A stretch of 64,000 bases of DNA from Nilaparvata lugens (lineage: Eukaryota; Arthropoda; Insecta; Hemiptera; Delphacidae). Position 1 is the first letter of the stretch; the number at the start of each line of letters is the position of its first letter. The stretch is from assembly GCF_014356525.2 (NCBI RefSeq), contig NC_052511.1:7775500-7839499 (forward strand), written 5' to 3'. Below are positions 60,901 to 62,590 of this stretch, one piece after another. The position numbers and the translations under genes were made by a program. The notes below the pieces were generated by a model, which was given only the letters and a program-made list of their open reading frames with translations, did no database searches and was not told the origin of the DNA.

Positions 60901-61702
60901 GTTCATGCCTTCGTTTCAGGATATCGATCTTATGCTAAGAGTAAGCAATTATATTATTAATATTATTATCATTTAGTTCTTTTCACTTGCAAAAAATCCA
61001 GTATAATCATAGCAGGTTATGTAGAGTAACTAAGTATAAACAGATTACTATAGCTACAAATTATTGTCAACCAAGTCAATGGTAATCCAGGAGTGAAAGT
61101 TCTTGTGAATAATTTCATGGATTTGTATAACGTACACAAATTTTAAGCATACTATTGCAGCTTTAATATAATAGAGATTTTTATCTCTTTTCTGTATAGG
61201 GCTACTTGTAATATAAATATAAAGCAAGATAAAAATGTCAGTACCCTTTTAGAAATATTTTATCACAACATGTTTCGGACATTTATGCCATTTTTGAAAA
61301 TTTTTGAAAATGACTTGAATGTCCGAAACATGTTGTGATAAAATATTTCTAAAAGGGTACTGAAATTTTTATCTTTCTTTAAATTCAATTTTTTTAATTT
61401 GTTGACGTTGTCTATACATGTCGCTGTTAATGACAATTAAAAAATCTTTGATTTATTTAGAATAAATATATTGATAGACTAGAAGAATCGAATAGGTTTT
61501 GATGAATTGCTCGTTTTTTCAGGTTGTTGATCAATTCTTGCCCGATTGTCACACATTTTTGGGAGCGATTTTCATCGAAGTACATTGGTACAACCTAGTC
61601 CAGCATATCACCGCCAACTGCTCGCCTCAGGCCGCTTCGAAAGCGCACAGTGCTCTTCTGCATCTTCTAGTCAAACTTTCGAACGAACCTAACATCAGAC
61701 AG
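3714..61702 (+). CDS. EPG5: EPG5-like autophagy tether, internal to C-terminal part (19-exon gene model)
   Basis: Join of exons 3714-3940, 5255-5398, 10781-10955, 15081-15338 and 15674-15837 (or their copies 16631-16888 and 17243-17406), 26419-26598, 27456-27579, 29525-29698, 32668-32817, 34957-35158, 37036-37178, 39065-39245, 40617-40817, 43924-44055, 47305-47539, 51932-52115, 59426-59644, 60780-60940 and 61523-61702. All have AG/GT borders, and phases agree at every junction except after exons 8 and 15, which each carry one extra base. The product is about 1,140 residues, helical and leucine-rich, with no signal peptide or membrane segment seen. Stretches such as [39 protein letters not shown] and [15 protein letters not shown] are what I recall from metazoan EPG5 (about 2,500 residues in vertebrates). 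Known role of the family: recruited by Rab7 to late endosomes/lysosomes, binds LC3 and SNARE complexes, and promotes autophagosome-lysosome fusion. The family call rests on memory of the sequence, not on a search. Both gene ends lie outside the window. Confidence 0.75.
4012..4138. repeat. Tandem duplication, two ~62 bp units
   Basis: Two consecutive copies of AAGAAGATCAATGAAACAAA with the following CACTTTCACTCA segment, differing by a few bases. No coding role is apparent. Confidence 0.8.
4294..5107 (+). repeat. Unclassified interspersed repeat R1, interrupted copy
   Basis: Starts ACCGAGCGAAGTGAGGTCTA and ends GTTCACAGAACTACTAGT, as does the uninterrupted ~0.4 kb copy at 20804-21212. This copy is opened by a block at about 4580-4920. 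The CTAG 3' end with a short GTTC/GAAC hairpin recalls a Helitron, but the 5' end lacks the expected TC. Confidence 0.6.
4657..4848. mobile_element. Foldback MITE inside R1
   Basis: Long inverted arms: CGTTTACACCAAAGTTAATA on the left and its near-complement ending GGTGTAAACGCAGC on the right. It is flanked on both sides by copies of a ~60 bp motif containing TCGAACATCTTGAAAATGTA. Confidence 0.65.
5255..5398 (+). CDS. EPG5: EPG5-like exon 2
   Basis: The acceptor is TTTTTTGTACAG before 5255 and the donor is GTAAAT at 5399. The first base completes the Lys codon split by the previous intron. The frame then reads [20 protein letters not shown] and ends with a split Arg codon (phase 2). The length is 144 bp. 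No stop occurs in this frame, and phases match on both sides. Confidence 0.8.
5690..6546 (-). pseudogene. LINE RT C-terminus and 3' UTR (CR1/Jockey group)
   Basis: The minus strand reads [39 protein letters not shown] and then, across a frame break, [15 protein letters not shown] and [11 protein letters not shown]. These are typical C-terminal segments of this LINE group. The 3' end is AT-rich near 5690. It is 5'-truncated. Confidence 0.7.
6550..6690 (-). repeat. LINE 3' tail with conserved hairpin motif
   Basis: On the minus strand this carries the motif CAGTTTTGGGCTATGCCTGT, with TTATTTATT-like ends. The same short core recurs at about 26758, 28424, 30529, 32380, 35300, 42046 and 50410, consistent with many truncated insertions of one LINE/SINE tail family. 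Confidence 0.6.
6880..8390. other. Intron without recognised gene
   Basis: A pyrimidine-rich tract lies at about 6885-7010 (TTCTTCTTCTTG and CTCCTTCT runs). A GC-richer patch with restriction-site-like GAATTCGGCCGCGGC lies at about 7663-7680. Short open frames on both strands at 7683-7966 overlap each other and show no recognisable domain. The rest is AT-rich. Confidence 0.4.
8393..10572. mobile_element. 2.2 kb palindrome with ~1 kb arms
   Basis: The left arm 8393-9403 starts TACTTTCCTTGCCC; the right arm 9509-10572 ends GGGCAAGGAAAGTA; the spacer is about 105 bp. Each arm contains three ~170 bp tandem units beginning AAATGGCGGATAAT (8645, 8811 and 8982 on the left) plus a GT/AC microsatellite. 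No transposase is present and no clear target duplication was found. Confidence 0.8.
10781..10955 (+). CDS. EPG5: EPG5-like exon 3
   Basis: A strong acceptor (AATTTTTCAG) precedes 10781, and CAG|GTGTGT ends the exon. It encodes [18 protein letters not shown] followed by a hydrophobic helical stretch ([14 protein letters not shown]) and ends in phase 0 at SQLLQ. The hydrophobic run is part of a buried helix in this soluble family rather than a clear membrane anchor (inference). The 5.4 kb intron before it contains a LINE tail and the 2.2 kb palindrome. Confidence 0.8.
11050..13460. other. Intron without recognised gene
   Basis: AT-rich sequence. At about 11370-11520 two inverted-like blocks surround a patch AAGCCCGAGGCGTAGCCGAG. 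At about 11985-12075 there is a smaller inverted pair (ACTCCCTAGGGAGT and AGGGAGTAAAGT). Nothing codes convincingly. Confidence 0.35.
13466..13712. mobile_element. Hairpin MITE
   Basis: Near-perfect inverted repeat. The left end is TCACTTTTTGCTATTAG, the right end is its near-complement, and the centre is CCATCTTCTTGGTT/AACCAAGAAGATGG. The predicted transcript would form a long stable stem. It lacks coding capacity, and the target duplication is unclear. Confidence 0.75.
14095..14337. mobile_element. GC-rich MITE
   Basis: Termini TAAGCTGCGTACA and TGTACGCACCTTA are inverted repeats with one mismatch. The interior is strikingly GC-rich (GCTCCGCCCTCGTACCGCC) compared with its surroundings. Open frames on both strands reflect base composition only. 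Confidence 0.65.
14632..14876. repeat. Tandem array, three 81 bp units
   Basis: Units start at about 14632, 14713 and 14794 with CTCAATATTATTCGTTACAA, and each ends in TCAATTTAAGC-like sequence. Divergence is only a few bases per unit. Confidence 0.85.
15081..15338 (+). CDS. EPG5: EPG5-like exon 4, first copy
   Basis: Exactly 86 codons, phase 0 at both ends, acceptor TTAGCAG and donor AAG|GTATTG. It reads [15 protein letters not shown], then a conserved block [18 protein letters not shown] and [11 protein letters not shown], ending ASIDNAIK. A second copy lies at 16631-16888 and differs by about nine bases; only two change residues (Phe to Leu after GGR, and Lys to Arg in the LWPAVL block). 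Sequence similarity between the copies starts within a few bases of the acceptor, so the upstream introns are unrelated. Confidence 0.8.
15674..15837 (+). CDS. EPG5: EPG5-like exon 5, first copy
   Basis: The acceptor is CTACTTTGCAG and the donor is GTGAGT at 15838. The frame opens [20 protein letters not shown] and contains [20 protein letters not shown], one of the blocks I associate with EPG5. It ends in phase 2 (first two bases of a Glu codon), which matches exon 6. It does not match the next exon in order, 16631, which needs phase 0. Splicing 15674-15837 directly to 16631 would therefore frameshift. Confidence 0.8.
16631..16888 (+). CDS. EPG5: EPG5-like exon 4, second tandem copy
   Basis: Intact second copy of the 86-codon exon with acceptor GTTGGCAG and donor GTATTG. 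It has no stops and the same phases as the first copy. Most differences from the first copy are silent, which fits either constraint on both copies or two alleles placed side by side in an assembly. It can join in frame to 17243 or directly follow the first copy of exon 4, but cannot follow the first copy of exon 5. Confidence 0.75.
17243..17406 (+). CDS. EPG5: EPG5-like exon 5, second tandem copy
   Basis: Copy of 15674-15837 encoding the same residues; the differences seen are silent (for example CCT/CCA and TCG/TCA). The acceptor is CTATTTTGCAG and the donor is GTGAGT at 17407. It ends in phase 2 and joins in frame to exon 6 at 26419 across a 9 kb intron. Either this or the first copy suffices for the mature protein. 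Confidence 0.75.
17557..18117. mobile_element. Mariner-like snapback element
   Basis: TA-bounded ends TACAGGGTGTTTC and GAAACACTATGTA. The centre is a perfect-looking inverted repeat of the transposase 3' coding part (AAAGCCAAGATTCGAGAAGC), resembling the KANIREAI segment of the mariner fragment at 52274-52534. The left end of the same element also ends duplication copy 1 at 15996-16217. Confidence 0.75.
18538..19627 (-). mobile_element. Mariner-like element, degenerate
   Basis: Termini TACAGGGTGCGGCATATAAA and CATATTAATCTGACGATTTT (complement of the right end) are inverted repeats adjoining TA. Minus-strand coding remnants read [20 protein letters not shown] and [16 protein letters not shown], the helix-turn-helix region of a mariner transposase. 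The catalytic part is mostly lost. Confidence 0.75.
19930..20450 (-). pseudogene. Decayed CR1/Jockey-type LINE C-terminus
   Basis: Minus-strand reading gives [37 protein letters not shown], then [15 protein letters not shown] and [12 protein letters not shown] across stops. These are recognisable C-terminal RT blocks, heavily mutated. Confidence 0.6.
20804..21212 (+). repeat. Unclassified interspersed repeat R1, uninterrupted copy
   Basis: Same ends as 4294-5107 (ACCGAGCGAAGTGAGGTCTA and CAGAACTACTAGT) and shared interior (GCGGTAATAGATTTTCATGA). Non-coding. Confidence 0.65.
21321..26219 (+). pseudogene. Near-full-length CR1/Jockey-group LINE with esterase ORF1, inactivated
   Basis: ORF1 remnants (21965-22970) start with a coiled coil ([19 protein letters not shown]). 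An SGNH-type esterase follows: [16 protein letters not shown] with the Ser block, AGTNDV, and [14 protein letters not shown] with the His block. The endonuclease region has [12 protein letters not shown] and [14 protein letters not shown] blocks are [25 protein letters not shown] then SVDH (one base lost), [14 protein letters not shown] and [13 protein letters not shown]. The C-terminus has [19 protein letters not shown] (26000-26091). The 3' end is a (GATT)n run at 26202-26219. A likely target duplication TTTTAATT lies on both sides. Multiple frameshifts make it inactive. Confidence 0.8.
26419..26598 (+). CDS. EPG5: EPG5-like exon 6
   Basis: The acceptor is GAATTTTCAG and the donor is GTAAGT at 26599. 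The first base completes the Glu codon from exon 5. The frame then reads [20 protein letters not shown] and a basic, charged stretch [17 protein letters not shown], ending in phase 2 after LLS. No stop occurs. It lies about 170 bp downstream of the MITE that hosts the CR1-like LINE. Confidence 0.8.
26620..27420. other. Intron with a LINE tail
   Basis: About 26750-26950 resembles the recurrent LINE 3' tail (GGCACAACAGCTCATGCCCA, minus orientation). The rest is AT-rich without signals. Confidence 0.45.
27456..27579 (+). CDS. EPG5: EPG5-like exon 7
   Basis: The acceptor is TTGTTCCAG and the donor is CAG|GTCAGG at 27580. After the split Lys codon it encodes [20 protein letters not shown] and [20 protein letters not shown], ending in phase 0. 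The proline-rich link between helical segments and the tight phase match to exons 6 and 8 support it. Confidence 0.8.
27925..28133. mobile_element. MITE of the TATAGTGAGGTCC family, copy 1
   Basis: The left end TATAGTGAGATCCATGTTAT and right end ATTATAACGTGGACTTCACT are inverted repeats. A complete copy with better ends is at 62225-62590; another partial copy starts near 28640. Confidence 0.65.
28140..28815. repeat. Degenerate relatives of the TATAGTGAGGTCC MITE and LINE tail
   Basis: Repeated motifs CTTCGCAACGTTG and CTGCAACGTTGTC follow GTGAGGTCCACGTTGTAATG (28642). A LINE tail (TTTTGGGCCATGCCTGTTGT, plus orientation) with (AATA)n lies at about 28424-28505. Confidence 0.5.
28821..29332 (-). 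mobile_element. TTTTCCTACAGTTAC element K, copy 1
   Basis: Inverted ends TTTTTCCTACAGTTAC (28925) and GTAACTGTAGGAAAAA (29316), plus an outer arm AATAGTTATTTGTGCAACTA. Two more copies in the opposite orientation are at 36452-36987 and 43208-43744. Overlapping frames such as [18 protein letters not shown] recur in the copies, but no known domain is seen. Confidence 0.7.
29525..29698 (+). CDS. EPG5: EPG5-like exon 8, with an apparent one-base frameshift
   Basis: The acceptor TTTCAG precedes 29525 and the best donor is AAAAG|GTTGCT at 29699. The frame opens [20 protein letters not shown] and runs to MQQNR, then meets TGA at about 29666. A second frame of the same exon reads [12 protein letters not shown] and is in the exact phase needed by exon 9. 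The exon is 174 bp where 3n+2 is needed, so one extra base (or two missing) lies in the Ser/Gln-rich stretch at about 29630-29660. This could be a sequencing error, an allele or a real lesion. Confidence 0.65.
30823..30971 (+). pseudogene. EPG5: EPG5-like exon 9, first copy, frameshifted
   Basis: The acceptor is GTATTTGCAG and the donor is GCCAA|GTAATA. It encodes [20 protein letters not shown] and [18 protein letters not shown] like the second copy at 32668, but is 149 bp instead of 150. One T is missing in the last codons (GAGTTGCC against GAGTTTGCC), so splicing from here to exon 10 would shift frame. The whole surrounding block, about 29953-31465, is duplicated at 31797-33667. Confidence 0.7.
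31073..31270. mobile_element. Small MITE in duplication B, copy 1
   Basis: The left end AAGGCAAAACCACACAGCAT and right end GTGTTCGTTTACCTT are inverted repeats. The interior is rich in CAGACAGACG/CGTCTGTCTG motifs. The same element is at 33089-33293. Confidence 0.6.
31466..31796. other. Unique spacer between duplication B copies
   Basis: AT-rich sequence with AAAACACACAAAACAAGACA, then a purine-rich stretch (AGGAAAAAGGAAGGGAGAAA). It may be a LINE 3' UTR in minus orientation, which is a weak inference. It is absent after copy 2. Confidence 0.4.
32668..32817 (+). CDS. EPG5: EPG5-like exon 9, second copy, intact
   Basis: 150 bp with acceptor TTCATTTGCAG and donor GTAATA at 32818. Phase is 2 in and 2 out, matching exons 8 and 10. 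It contains a proline-rich loop ([14 protein letters not shown]) followed by a helix ending GVLQEFA. This is the copy that keeps the reading frame. The exon length is divisible by three, so tandem use of two intact copies would have been in frame. Confidence 0.75.
32832..32988 (+). mobile_element. Hairpin-retroposon family, short copy, 14 bp TSD
   Basis: Flanked by the exact duplication GTAATAGTCTAGTA (32818-32831 and 32989-33002), which overlaps the exon 9 donor. Copy 1 of the block shows the empty site. The body contains TAAATGCTGTAAATCACCCC and CTAGATGGAAATTCGATGAG, as in 58610-59005 and 60225-60500, but without the tRNA-like centre and second arm. Confidence 0.8.
33421..33590. mobile_element. 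170 bp insertion with 8 bp TSD (hAT-like)
   Basis: Inserted between two exact copies of GTTAATGT (33413-33420 and 33591-33598). The undamaged site is in copy 1 near 31390. Partly inverted internal motifs (ATGACGACACTA and TAGTGTCGTCAT) suggest a MITE. Confidence 0.8.
33810..34839. mobile_element. ~1 kb element with GC-rich inverted ends
   Basis: The left end AGCTCGGGACACATATAACC and right end GGATATGTGTGTCCCGGCT are inverted repeats extending ~40 bp. GC-rich ends enclose an AT-rich core containing the 50/100 bp array. No transposase seen. Confidence 0.7.
34201..34500. repeat. Tandem array with 100-50-50-100 bp units
   Basis: Every unit has TTAAAATTTAAGACACAGTC. Units begin at 34201, 34301, 34351 and 34401, the array ending at 34500. 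The two outer units carry an extra 50 bp (GTTGTTCTTTAGTTCCTTCT and following). Confidence 0.9.
34957..35158 (+). CDS. EPG5: EPG5-like exon 10
   Basis: The acceptor is CCCGTTGCAG and the donor is AGG|GTGAGA at 35159. After completing a Lys codon it reads [20 protein letters not shown] and [18 protein letters not shown], then a polar Ser/Asn/Pro linker ([15 protein letters not shown]), ending AEIKIR in phase 0. It is GC-richer than the flanking intron, as are most exons of this gene. Confidence 0.8.
35270..35390 (-). repeat. LINE 3' tail
   Basis: Contains AACAACAGGCTTGAAGCCCA and AAAACTGTTCC, the same motif as other tails in the window, with an AT-rich left end. Confidence 0.55.
35437..35749. 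mobile_element. GC-rich MITE-like block
   Basis: CATCCACACTATCGCC on the left and GCCGATAGTATGGACTA on the right form imperfect inverted ends. The interior repeats CTTCACTTGCCAT, AGTGAAGGCCAGCCAAGC and GGCAAGTGGCC. Confidence 0.5.
35750..36445. other. Intron without recognised features
   Basis: AT-rich, with a (TA)n run near 36194-36210 and a short TCAATCAATC region near 36295-36340. I see no gene. Confidence 0.4.
36452..36987 (+). mobile_element. Element K, copy 2
   Basis: Ends TTTTCCTACAGTTAC and GTAACTGTAGGAAAAA (36834), followed by a small foldback to AATAACTATT at 36987. It has a 31 bp palindromic patch (CGCCTACGGCTCGGGCG) that copy 1 lacks. Confidence 0.7.
37036..37178 (+). CDS. EPG5: EPG5-like exon 11
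   Basis: The acceptor is CTGTTTTAG and the donor is GTAAGT at 37179. Phase 0 start: [20 protein letters not shown], then [20 protein letters not shown], ending ENLS plus two bases (phase 2). A longer open frame in a different phase overlaps it but is a shadow; only this phase connects exons 10 and 12. Confidence 0.75.
37561..38741 (+). repeat. LINE-like block with internal direct repeat and (TATTC)n tail
   Basis: Two diverged direct repeats (about 37770-37955 and 38046-38200) share AACCCAAGAGACCAG and AAGGACCTACAAA. The 3' end is a CTATTCTATTC run (38728-38741). The flanks share CTACCTTC with TCTCTGATA. No RT domain is seen, so the class is uncertain. Confidence 0.45.
39065..39245 (+). CDS. 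EPG5: EPG5-like exon 12
   Basis: The acceptor is TTCTTGTTGCAG and the donor is AGG|GTATGT at 39246. After the split Gln codon it reads [20 protein letters not shown] and [19 protein letters not shown], ending at CIESLGR in phase 0. The helical pattern is continuous with exon 13. Confidence 0.8.
39302..40177 (-). pseudogene. LINE RT C-terminal half, one frameshift
   Basis: The minus-strand frame 40177-39764 includes [20 protein letters not shown] and [19 protein letters not shown]. It is interrupted by a shift in an A-run near 39790 and continues as [30 protein letters not shown] and [17 protein letters not shown] (39776-39420). CR1/Jockey-group C-terminus; the catalytic region is lost. Confidence 0.75.
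40190..40600. other. Intron without recognised features
   Basis: Moderate GC, no coding frame, no repeat match elsewhere in the window noticed. Confidence 0.35.
40617..40817 (+). CDS. EPG5: EPG5-like exon 13
   Basis: The acceptor is GACTTTCAG and the donor is AAG|GTACTA. Exactly 67 codons, phase 0 to 0: [33 protein letters not shown], then [18 protein letters not shown], ending FVLLTK. Confidence 0.8.
41027..42833. repeat. Inverted pair of repeat X copies (1.8 kb palindrome)
   Basis: Arm 1 (41027-41654, minus sense) and arm 2 (41868-42833, plus sense) share X ends (GGACCGAGCTTCGCTCTGGA and its complement; GTTTAGATGTTTGTATTTCA). Both contain the same nested MITE at about 41190-41330 and 42538-42683. 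Arm 2 alone holds a LINE tail at about 41976-42320. The flanks repeat too: GTCGCATATTGAGACG near 40918 and 41774, and ACTCTACTA-rich blocks near 41745 and 42850. Confidence 0.75.
42840..43090. repeat. CTCTACTA-rich MITE-like block
   Basis: Repeated ACTCTACTAG-type motifs in both orientations; related to 41655-41768. Ends near AAGCCCAGGCTT. Non-coding. Confidence 0.45.
43208..43744 (+). mobile_element. Element K, copy 3
   Basis: Same ends as copies 1 and 2 (TTTTCCTACAGTTAC at 43210; GTAACTGTAGGAAAAA at 43590), followed by the AATAACTATT arm. A small deletion in the CTGTGGCTGCTATAG region removes part of the shared frame. Confidence 0.7.
43924..44055 (+). CDS. EPG5: EPG5-like exon 14
   Basis: A 44-codon exon with acceptor TTTGTTGCCAG and donor GAA|GTAAGT, phase 0 to 0. 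It encodes [20 protein letters not shown] and [13 protein letters not shown], ending KLMIHE. The [12 protein letters not shown] stretch is one of the strongest family resemblances in the window. Confidence 0.8.
44291..45631 (+). mobile_element. Mariner-like element with a nested insertion
   Basis: Inverted ends share GGTACAGAGCTGGTTTTGGT and GTTGTTT. The 3' coding remnant (45100-45534) reads [18 protein letters not shown], then in another frame [36 protein letters not shown] and [10 protein letters not shown]. These are the catalytic-region and C-terminal blocks of a mariner transposase. The 5' half is replaced or lost around the nested element. Confidence 0.75.
44465..45065. mobile_element. 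hAT-like element C, compact copy
   Basis: Starts CAAGGTCAATAAATACAGGT, ends CATGACCTTTATTTATAGAC then CTTG: inverted ends with an 8 bp flanking repeat CGTCAAAG/TGTCAAAG. Also carries inner complementary blocks CCATTTTATGGGGT and CCCATAAAATGGCC. It provides the empty site for the insertions in the copy at 55768-59220. Confidence 0.75.
45640..45935. repeat. CGGTTA/TAACCG MITE-like block
   Basis: Contains GTCGGTTAACTTTTAATCAC, several ATTAACCG-type motifs in both orientations and GGTTGCACAAAGG. A related block is at about 47060-47205. Probably two MITE relatives. Confidence 0.45.
46137..46750 (-). pseudogene. LINE C-terminal fragment with 7 bp-repeat tail
   Basis: Minus-strand frame 46746-46360: [39 protein letters not shown] and [12 protein letters not shown]. 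The 3' end is a repeat of AGTTTCA units at about 46141-46165 (TTCAAGTTTCAAGTTTCAAG). 5'-truncated CR1/Jockey-group element. Confidence 0.7.
47305..47539 (+). CDS. EPG5: EPG5-like exon 15, with an apparent one-base insertion
   Basis: The acceptor is TTATCCAG and the donor is GAG|GTTAGT at 47540. The frame opens [20 protein letters not shown] and [14 protein letters not shown], then would read [13 protein letters not shown] and stop at about 47512. Dropping one C near 47473 gives [20 protein letters not shown], open to the donor and in the phase exon 16 needs. The exon is 235 bp, so one base too long for phase 0 to 0. The corrected reading is inference from splice phase. Confidence 0.65.
47850..50007 (-). 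pseudogene. RTE-clade LINE, 5'-truncated, 11 bp TSD
   Basis: Exact target duplication ATCTATCTATT at 47839-47849 and 50008-50018. Minus-strand coding: linker region (49970-49422; [20 protein letters not shown]), RT (49383-48199; [54 protein letters not shown]) and C-terminus (48277-47876; [34 protein letters not shown]). Two frameshifts separate the three frames (near 49430 and 48240). It ends in a (CAT)n tail at 47850-47869. The endonuclease domain is missing. Confidence 0.85.
50372..50540 (-). repeat. LINE 3' tail
   Basis: Contains GGCACAACAAGCTTATGCCC and ACTACAGTCCAACTCAAAAT. The plus-oriented counterpart is at about 30490-30620. AT-rich end TTTATTTATATATTTATT. Confidence 0.6.
50772..51825. 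mobile_element. Palindromic MITE, 7 bp TSD family, copy 2, split
   Basis: Ends CACTACCTCCGTAAAC and TACGGAGGTAGTG, exact 7 bp duplication CTTATGG at 50765-50771 and 51826-51832. The right arm is interrupted by the insertion at 50926-51777. Confidence 0.85.
50926..51777. mobile_element. 852 bp element nested in the MITE, 10 bp TSD
   Basis: Flanked by ACCATCAACC at 50916-50925 and 51778-51787. Ends GTAGACAGAAGGTTGGTCAC and GTGATCAACCTTCTGTCTAC are inverted repeats. A 9-10 bp duplication would suit a Mutator-like element, but no transposase is present. Confidence 0.75.
51932..52115 (+). CDS. EPG5: EPG5-like exon 16
   Basis: The acceptor is TTAATGATAG and the donor is GTGAGT at 52116. The frame reads [20 protein letters not shown], then [20 protein letters not shown] and [14 protein letters not shown], ending one base into a codon (phase 1). 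This is the most recognisable EPG5 block in the window. Confidence 0.8.
52151..52744 (-). pseudogene. Mariner-like element, C-terminal transposase fragment
   Basis: Minus-strand frame 52534-52274: [40 protein letters not shown], ending [11 protein letters not shown]. The left end TACAGGATGTTTCAGG and right end resemble the element at 17557-18117. Internally deleted. Confidence 0.8.
52745..54640 (+). pseudogene. Mariner-like element with long inverted subterminal repeats
   Basis: A 184-codon frame (53521-54075) reads [40 protein letters not shown] and [15 protein letters not shown] (first catalytic Asp in TDEAHF). It then meets an in-frame TAA and continues [20 protein letters not shown] and [20 protein letters not shown]. 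The C-terminus is deleted. Flanks of ~330 bp (about 52971-53300 and 54295-54632) are inverted copies of each other. The left terminus is TACAGGGTAATTC. Confidence 0.8.
54805..55345. repeat. Minisatellite, about six 85-90 bp units
   Basis: Units begin with AACAACAGATTCTCTTTTGT at about 54829, 54918, 55003 (variant), 55093, 55182 and 55270, each with CTCAAAAGCAACGTGTTGCA. The unit length is not a multiple of three, so the staggered open frames it creates are not genes. Confidence 0.9.
55594..55760. mobile_element. Palindromic MITE, 7 bp TSD family, copy 3
   Basis: Ends CACTACCTCTGTAAAC and GTTTACGGAGGTTGTG; 7 bp duplication TTCAAAG at 55587-55593 and 55761-55767. Element C begins immediately after the right duplication. 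Confidence 0.85.
56044..58524. mobile_element. Putative solo LTR, 2.48 kb
   Basis: Begins TGTGCCGGGCACT and ends AGTGCAGGCACA (TG..CA with short inverted ends), flanked by TCCC at 56040-56043 and 58525-58528. The uninterrupted sequence GTCTTGTCCCAATGCC is present in the compact element C at about 44774. No gag or pol frame is found, so a solo LTR is more likely than a complete retroelement. The length is large for an LTR, and a non-autonomous element remains possible. Confidence 0.6.
58610..59005 (+). mobile_element. Hairpin retroposon with tRNA-like centre, 15 bp TSD
   Basis: Exact duplication GATAATTGAAGCATT at 58595-58609 and 59006-59020. Two ~115 bp arms (about 58621-58740 and 58825-58940) are near-perfect complements containing AAATGCTGTAAATCACCCC. 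A 73 nt tRNA-like segment sits in the loop. The long variable target duplication points to LINE-type retroposition. Confidence 0.8.
58752..58824 (+). ncRNA. tRNA-like SINE head (pseudo-tRNA)
   Basis: 73 nt. TGTCAG at the start pairs with CTGACA at the end. An A-box-like stretch is GGTGCAAGGGTAAGC, and a B-box/T-arm is CTGGGTTCGTTTCCCGG. The anticodon stem CCTGA/TCTGG has one mismatch and a 7 nt loop with GGC in the anticodon position. A degenerate tRNA relative inside a repeat, unlikely to be a working tRNA; it could act as a Pol III promoter. Confidence 0.6.
59426..59644 (+). CDS. EPG5: EPG5-like exon 17
   Basis: The acceptor is GTGTGTTGCAG and the donor is G|GTCACC at 59645. Two bases complete the codon left by exon 16 across a 7.3 kb intron. 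It then reads [36 protein letters not shown] and [16 protein letters not shown], ending in phase 1. An overlapping open frame in another phase is a shadow. Confidence 0.8.
59930..60190 (+). pseudogene. Mariner transposase fragment
   Basis: Plus-strand reading recovers [20 protein letters not shown] and LHLYTKLI, then after a gap [10 protein letters not shown]. Related to helix-turn-helix and catalytic-region blocks of mariner transposases. Heavily deleted. Confidence 0.6.
60225..60500 (+). mobile_element. Hairpin retroposon, second copy
   Basis: Arms with AATGCTGTAATTCACCCCG and its complement flank a shortened loop GTCAGCCCGGG/CCCGGGCTGAC in which most of the tRNA-like part is gone. The tail resembles that of 58610-59005. 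Confidence 0.7.
60780..60940 (+). CDS. EPG5: EPG5-like exon 18
   Basis: The acceptor is TTTTACTTTTCAG and the donor is AGA|GTAAGC at 60941. After completing a Gly codon it reads [39 protein letters not shown] and [14 protein letters not shown], phase 0 at the end. WQFY and TLPWNRFMP fit EPG5 C-terminal helices as I recall them. Confidence 0.8.
61216..61377. repeat. Hairpin repeat
   Basis: Left arm TCAGTACCCTTTTAGAAATA through ACATGTTTCGGACAT, right arm its near-perfect complement. Motif ATGTCCGAAACATGTTG. Non-coding. Confidence 0.75.
61523..61702 (+). CDS. EPG5: EPG5-like exon 19, first copy, intact
   Basis: The acceptor is GTTTTTTCAG and the donor is CAG|GTACGC. Exactly 60 codons, phase 0 to 0: [40 protein letters not shown] and [21 protein letters not shown] damaged second copy lies at 63347. 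The protein continues downstream beyond the window. Confidence 0.8.
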
Positions 61703-62180
61703 GTACGCCAATAAAATATCAATACTATTCGGATTCAATTTTATTCTTGGACTGTGTCGTCACCTATGAATTTGGAAGAATAATAGTACAAGTTTATCTT
61801 ATAAAAACACTTCATTCACATGGGCTCCTTTTTAAGTTAATGAAAACAATATAAAAATCTTGAAGTACCCTTTATTTCTTAAAAAAACTTTAAAATAGTT
61901 CAACAGCTAGTTTCGGCGATCACACCATCGTCAGGTTATAAAATAAAATTTTATATCAATTTTTAAATAAAAATGATTTAATTTTAATCAATCGATCAAT
62001 AAAATAGTGGTTTATTTTTCACGATTATCTTATTATTTCATCTACCAATGTTATTACATCAGTTTCATATGTATCGTGAAAAATAAACCACTATTTTATT
62101 GATTGATTCATACTATAAGTACATCATCAAGATGATCGGGAGAGAAAAAATAAGGTAACCTTGTGCTATTCCTCTCCCAA
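61703..62180 (+). repeat. Tandem segmental duplication C, intronic part of copy 1
   Basis: With exon 19 (from 61530) it aligns to 63347-64000. Contains CTAGTTTCGGCGATCACACC and a hairpin at about 61990-62110 (AAAATAGTGGTTTATTTTTC and complement), then a LINE-tail-like end GATGATCGGGAGAGAAAAAA. Confidence 0.8.
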
Positions 62181-62224
62181 ATTTAGTTAAGGTTACAAAT
62201 AGTTCGAAATAGGAAAAGTCTTTT

Positions 62225-62590
62225 ATAGTGAGGTCCATGTTATAATGGCAGTGTAGGAAGATAGGAGAAAAGGGTTGCCAGATCTCAGCCTTGCCACCCA
62301 AACAGCTGATACCGGTATATCTGATGAATTTAACTGTTCATTATTGTTAAAAATGGTTAATCATATTTCATTTGTCAAGAAAATATATTTTTTAAAGATG
62401 TGATAGCAAATTTTCATGATTGAGATTGACTATTTTGTCAATTAGTTGAATTTCTACATTGTTGATAAACGATGTGGCAACATCGCAATGCGTGAAAGAG
62501 ATAGCGCCATCTGCTTTGTTGAACGATAGACAAAGATGGCAATACCATTGCAAATCACTCACTGCCATTATAACGTGGACCTCACTATAG
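62225..62590. mobile_element. MITE of the TATAGTGAGGTCC family, complete copy
   Basis: Left end TATAGTGAGGTCCATGTTAT, right end ATAACGTGGACCTCACTATA: inverted ~29 bp repeats, with TA at both outer borders. The interior has no significant coding. Confidence 0.75.
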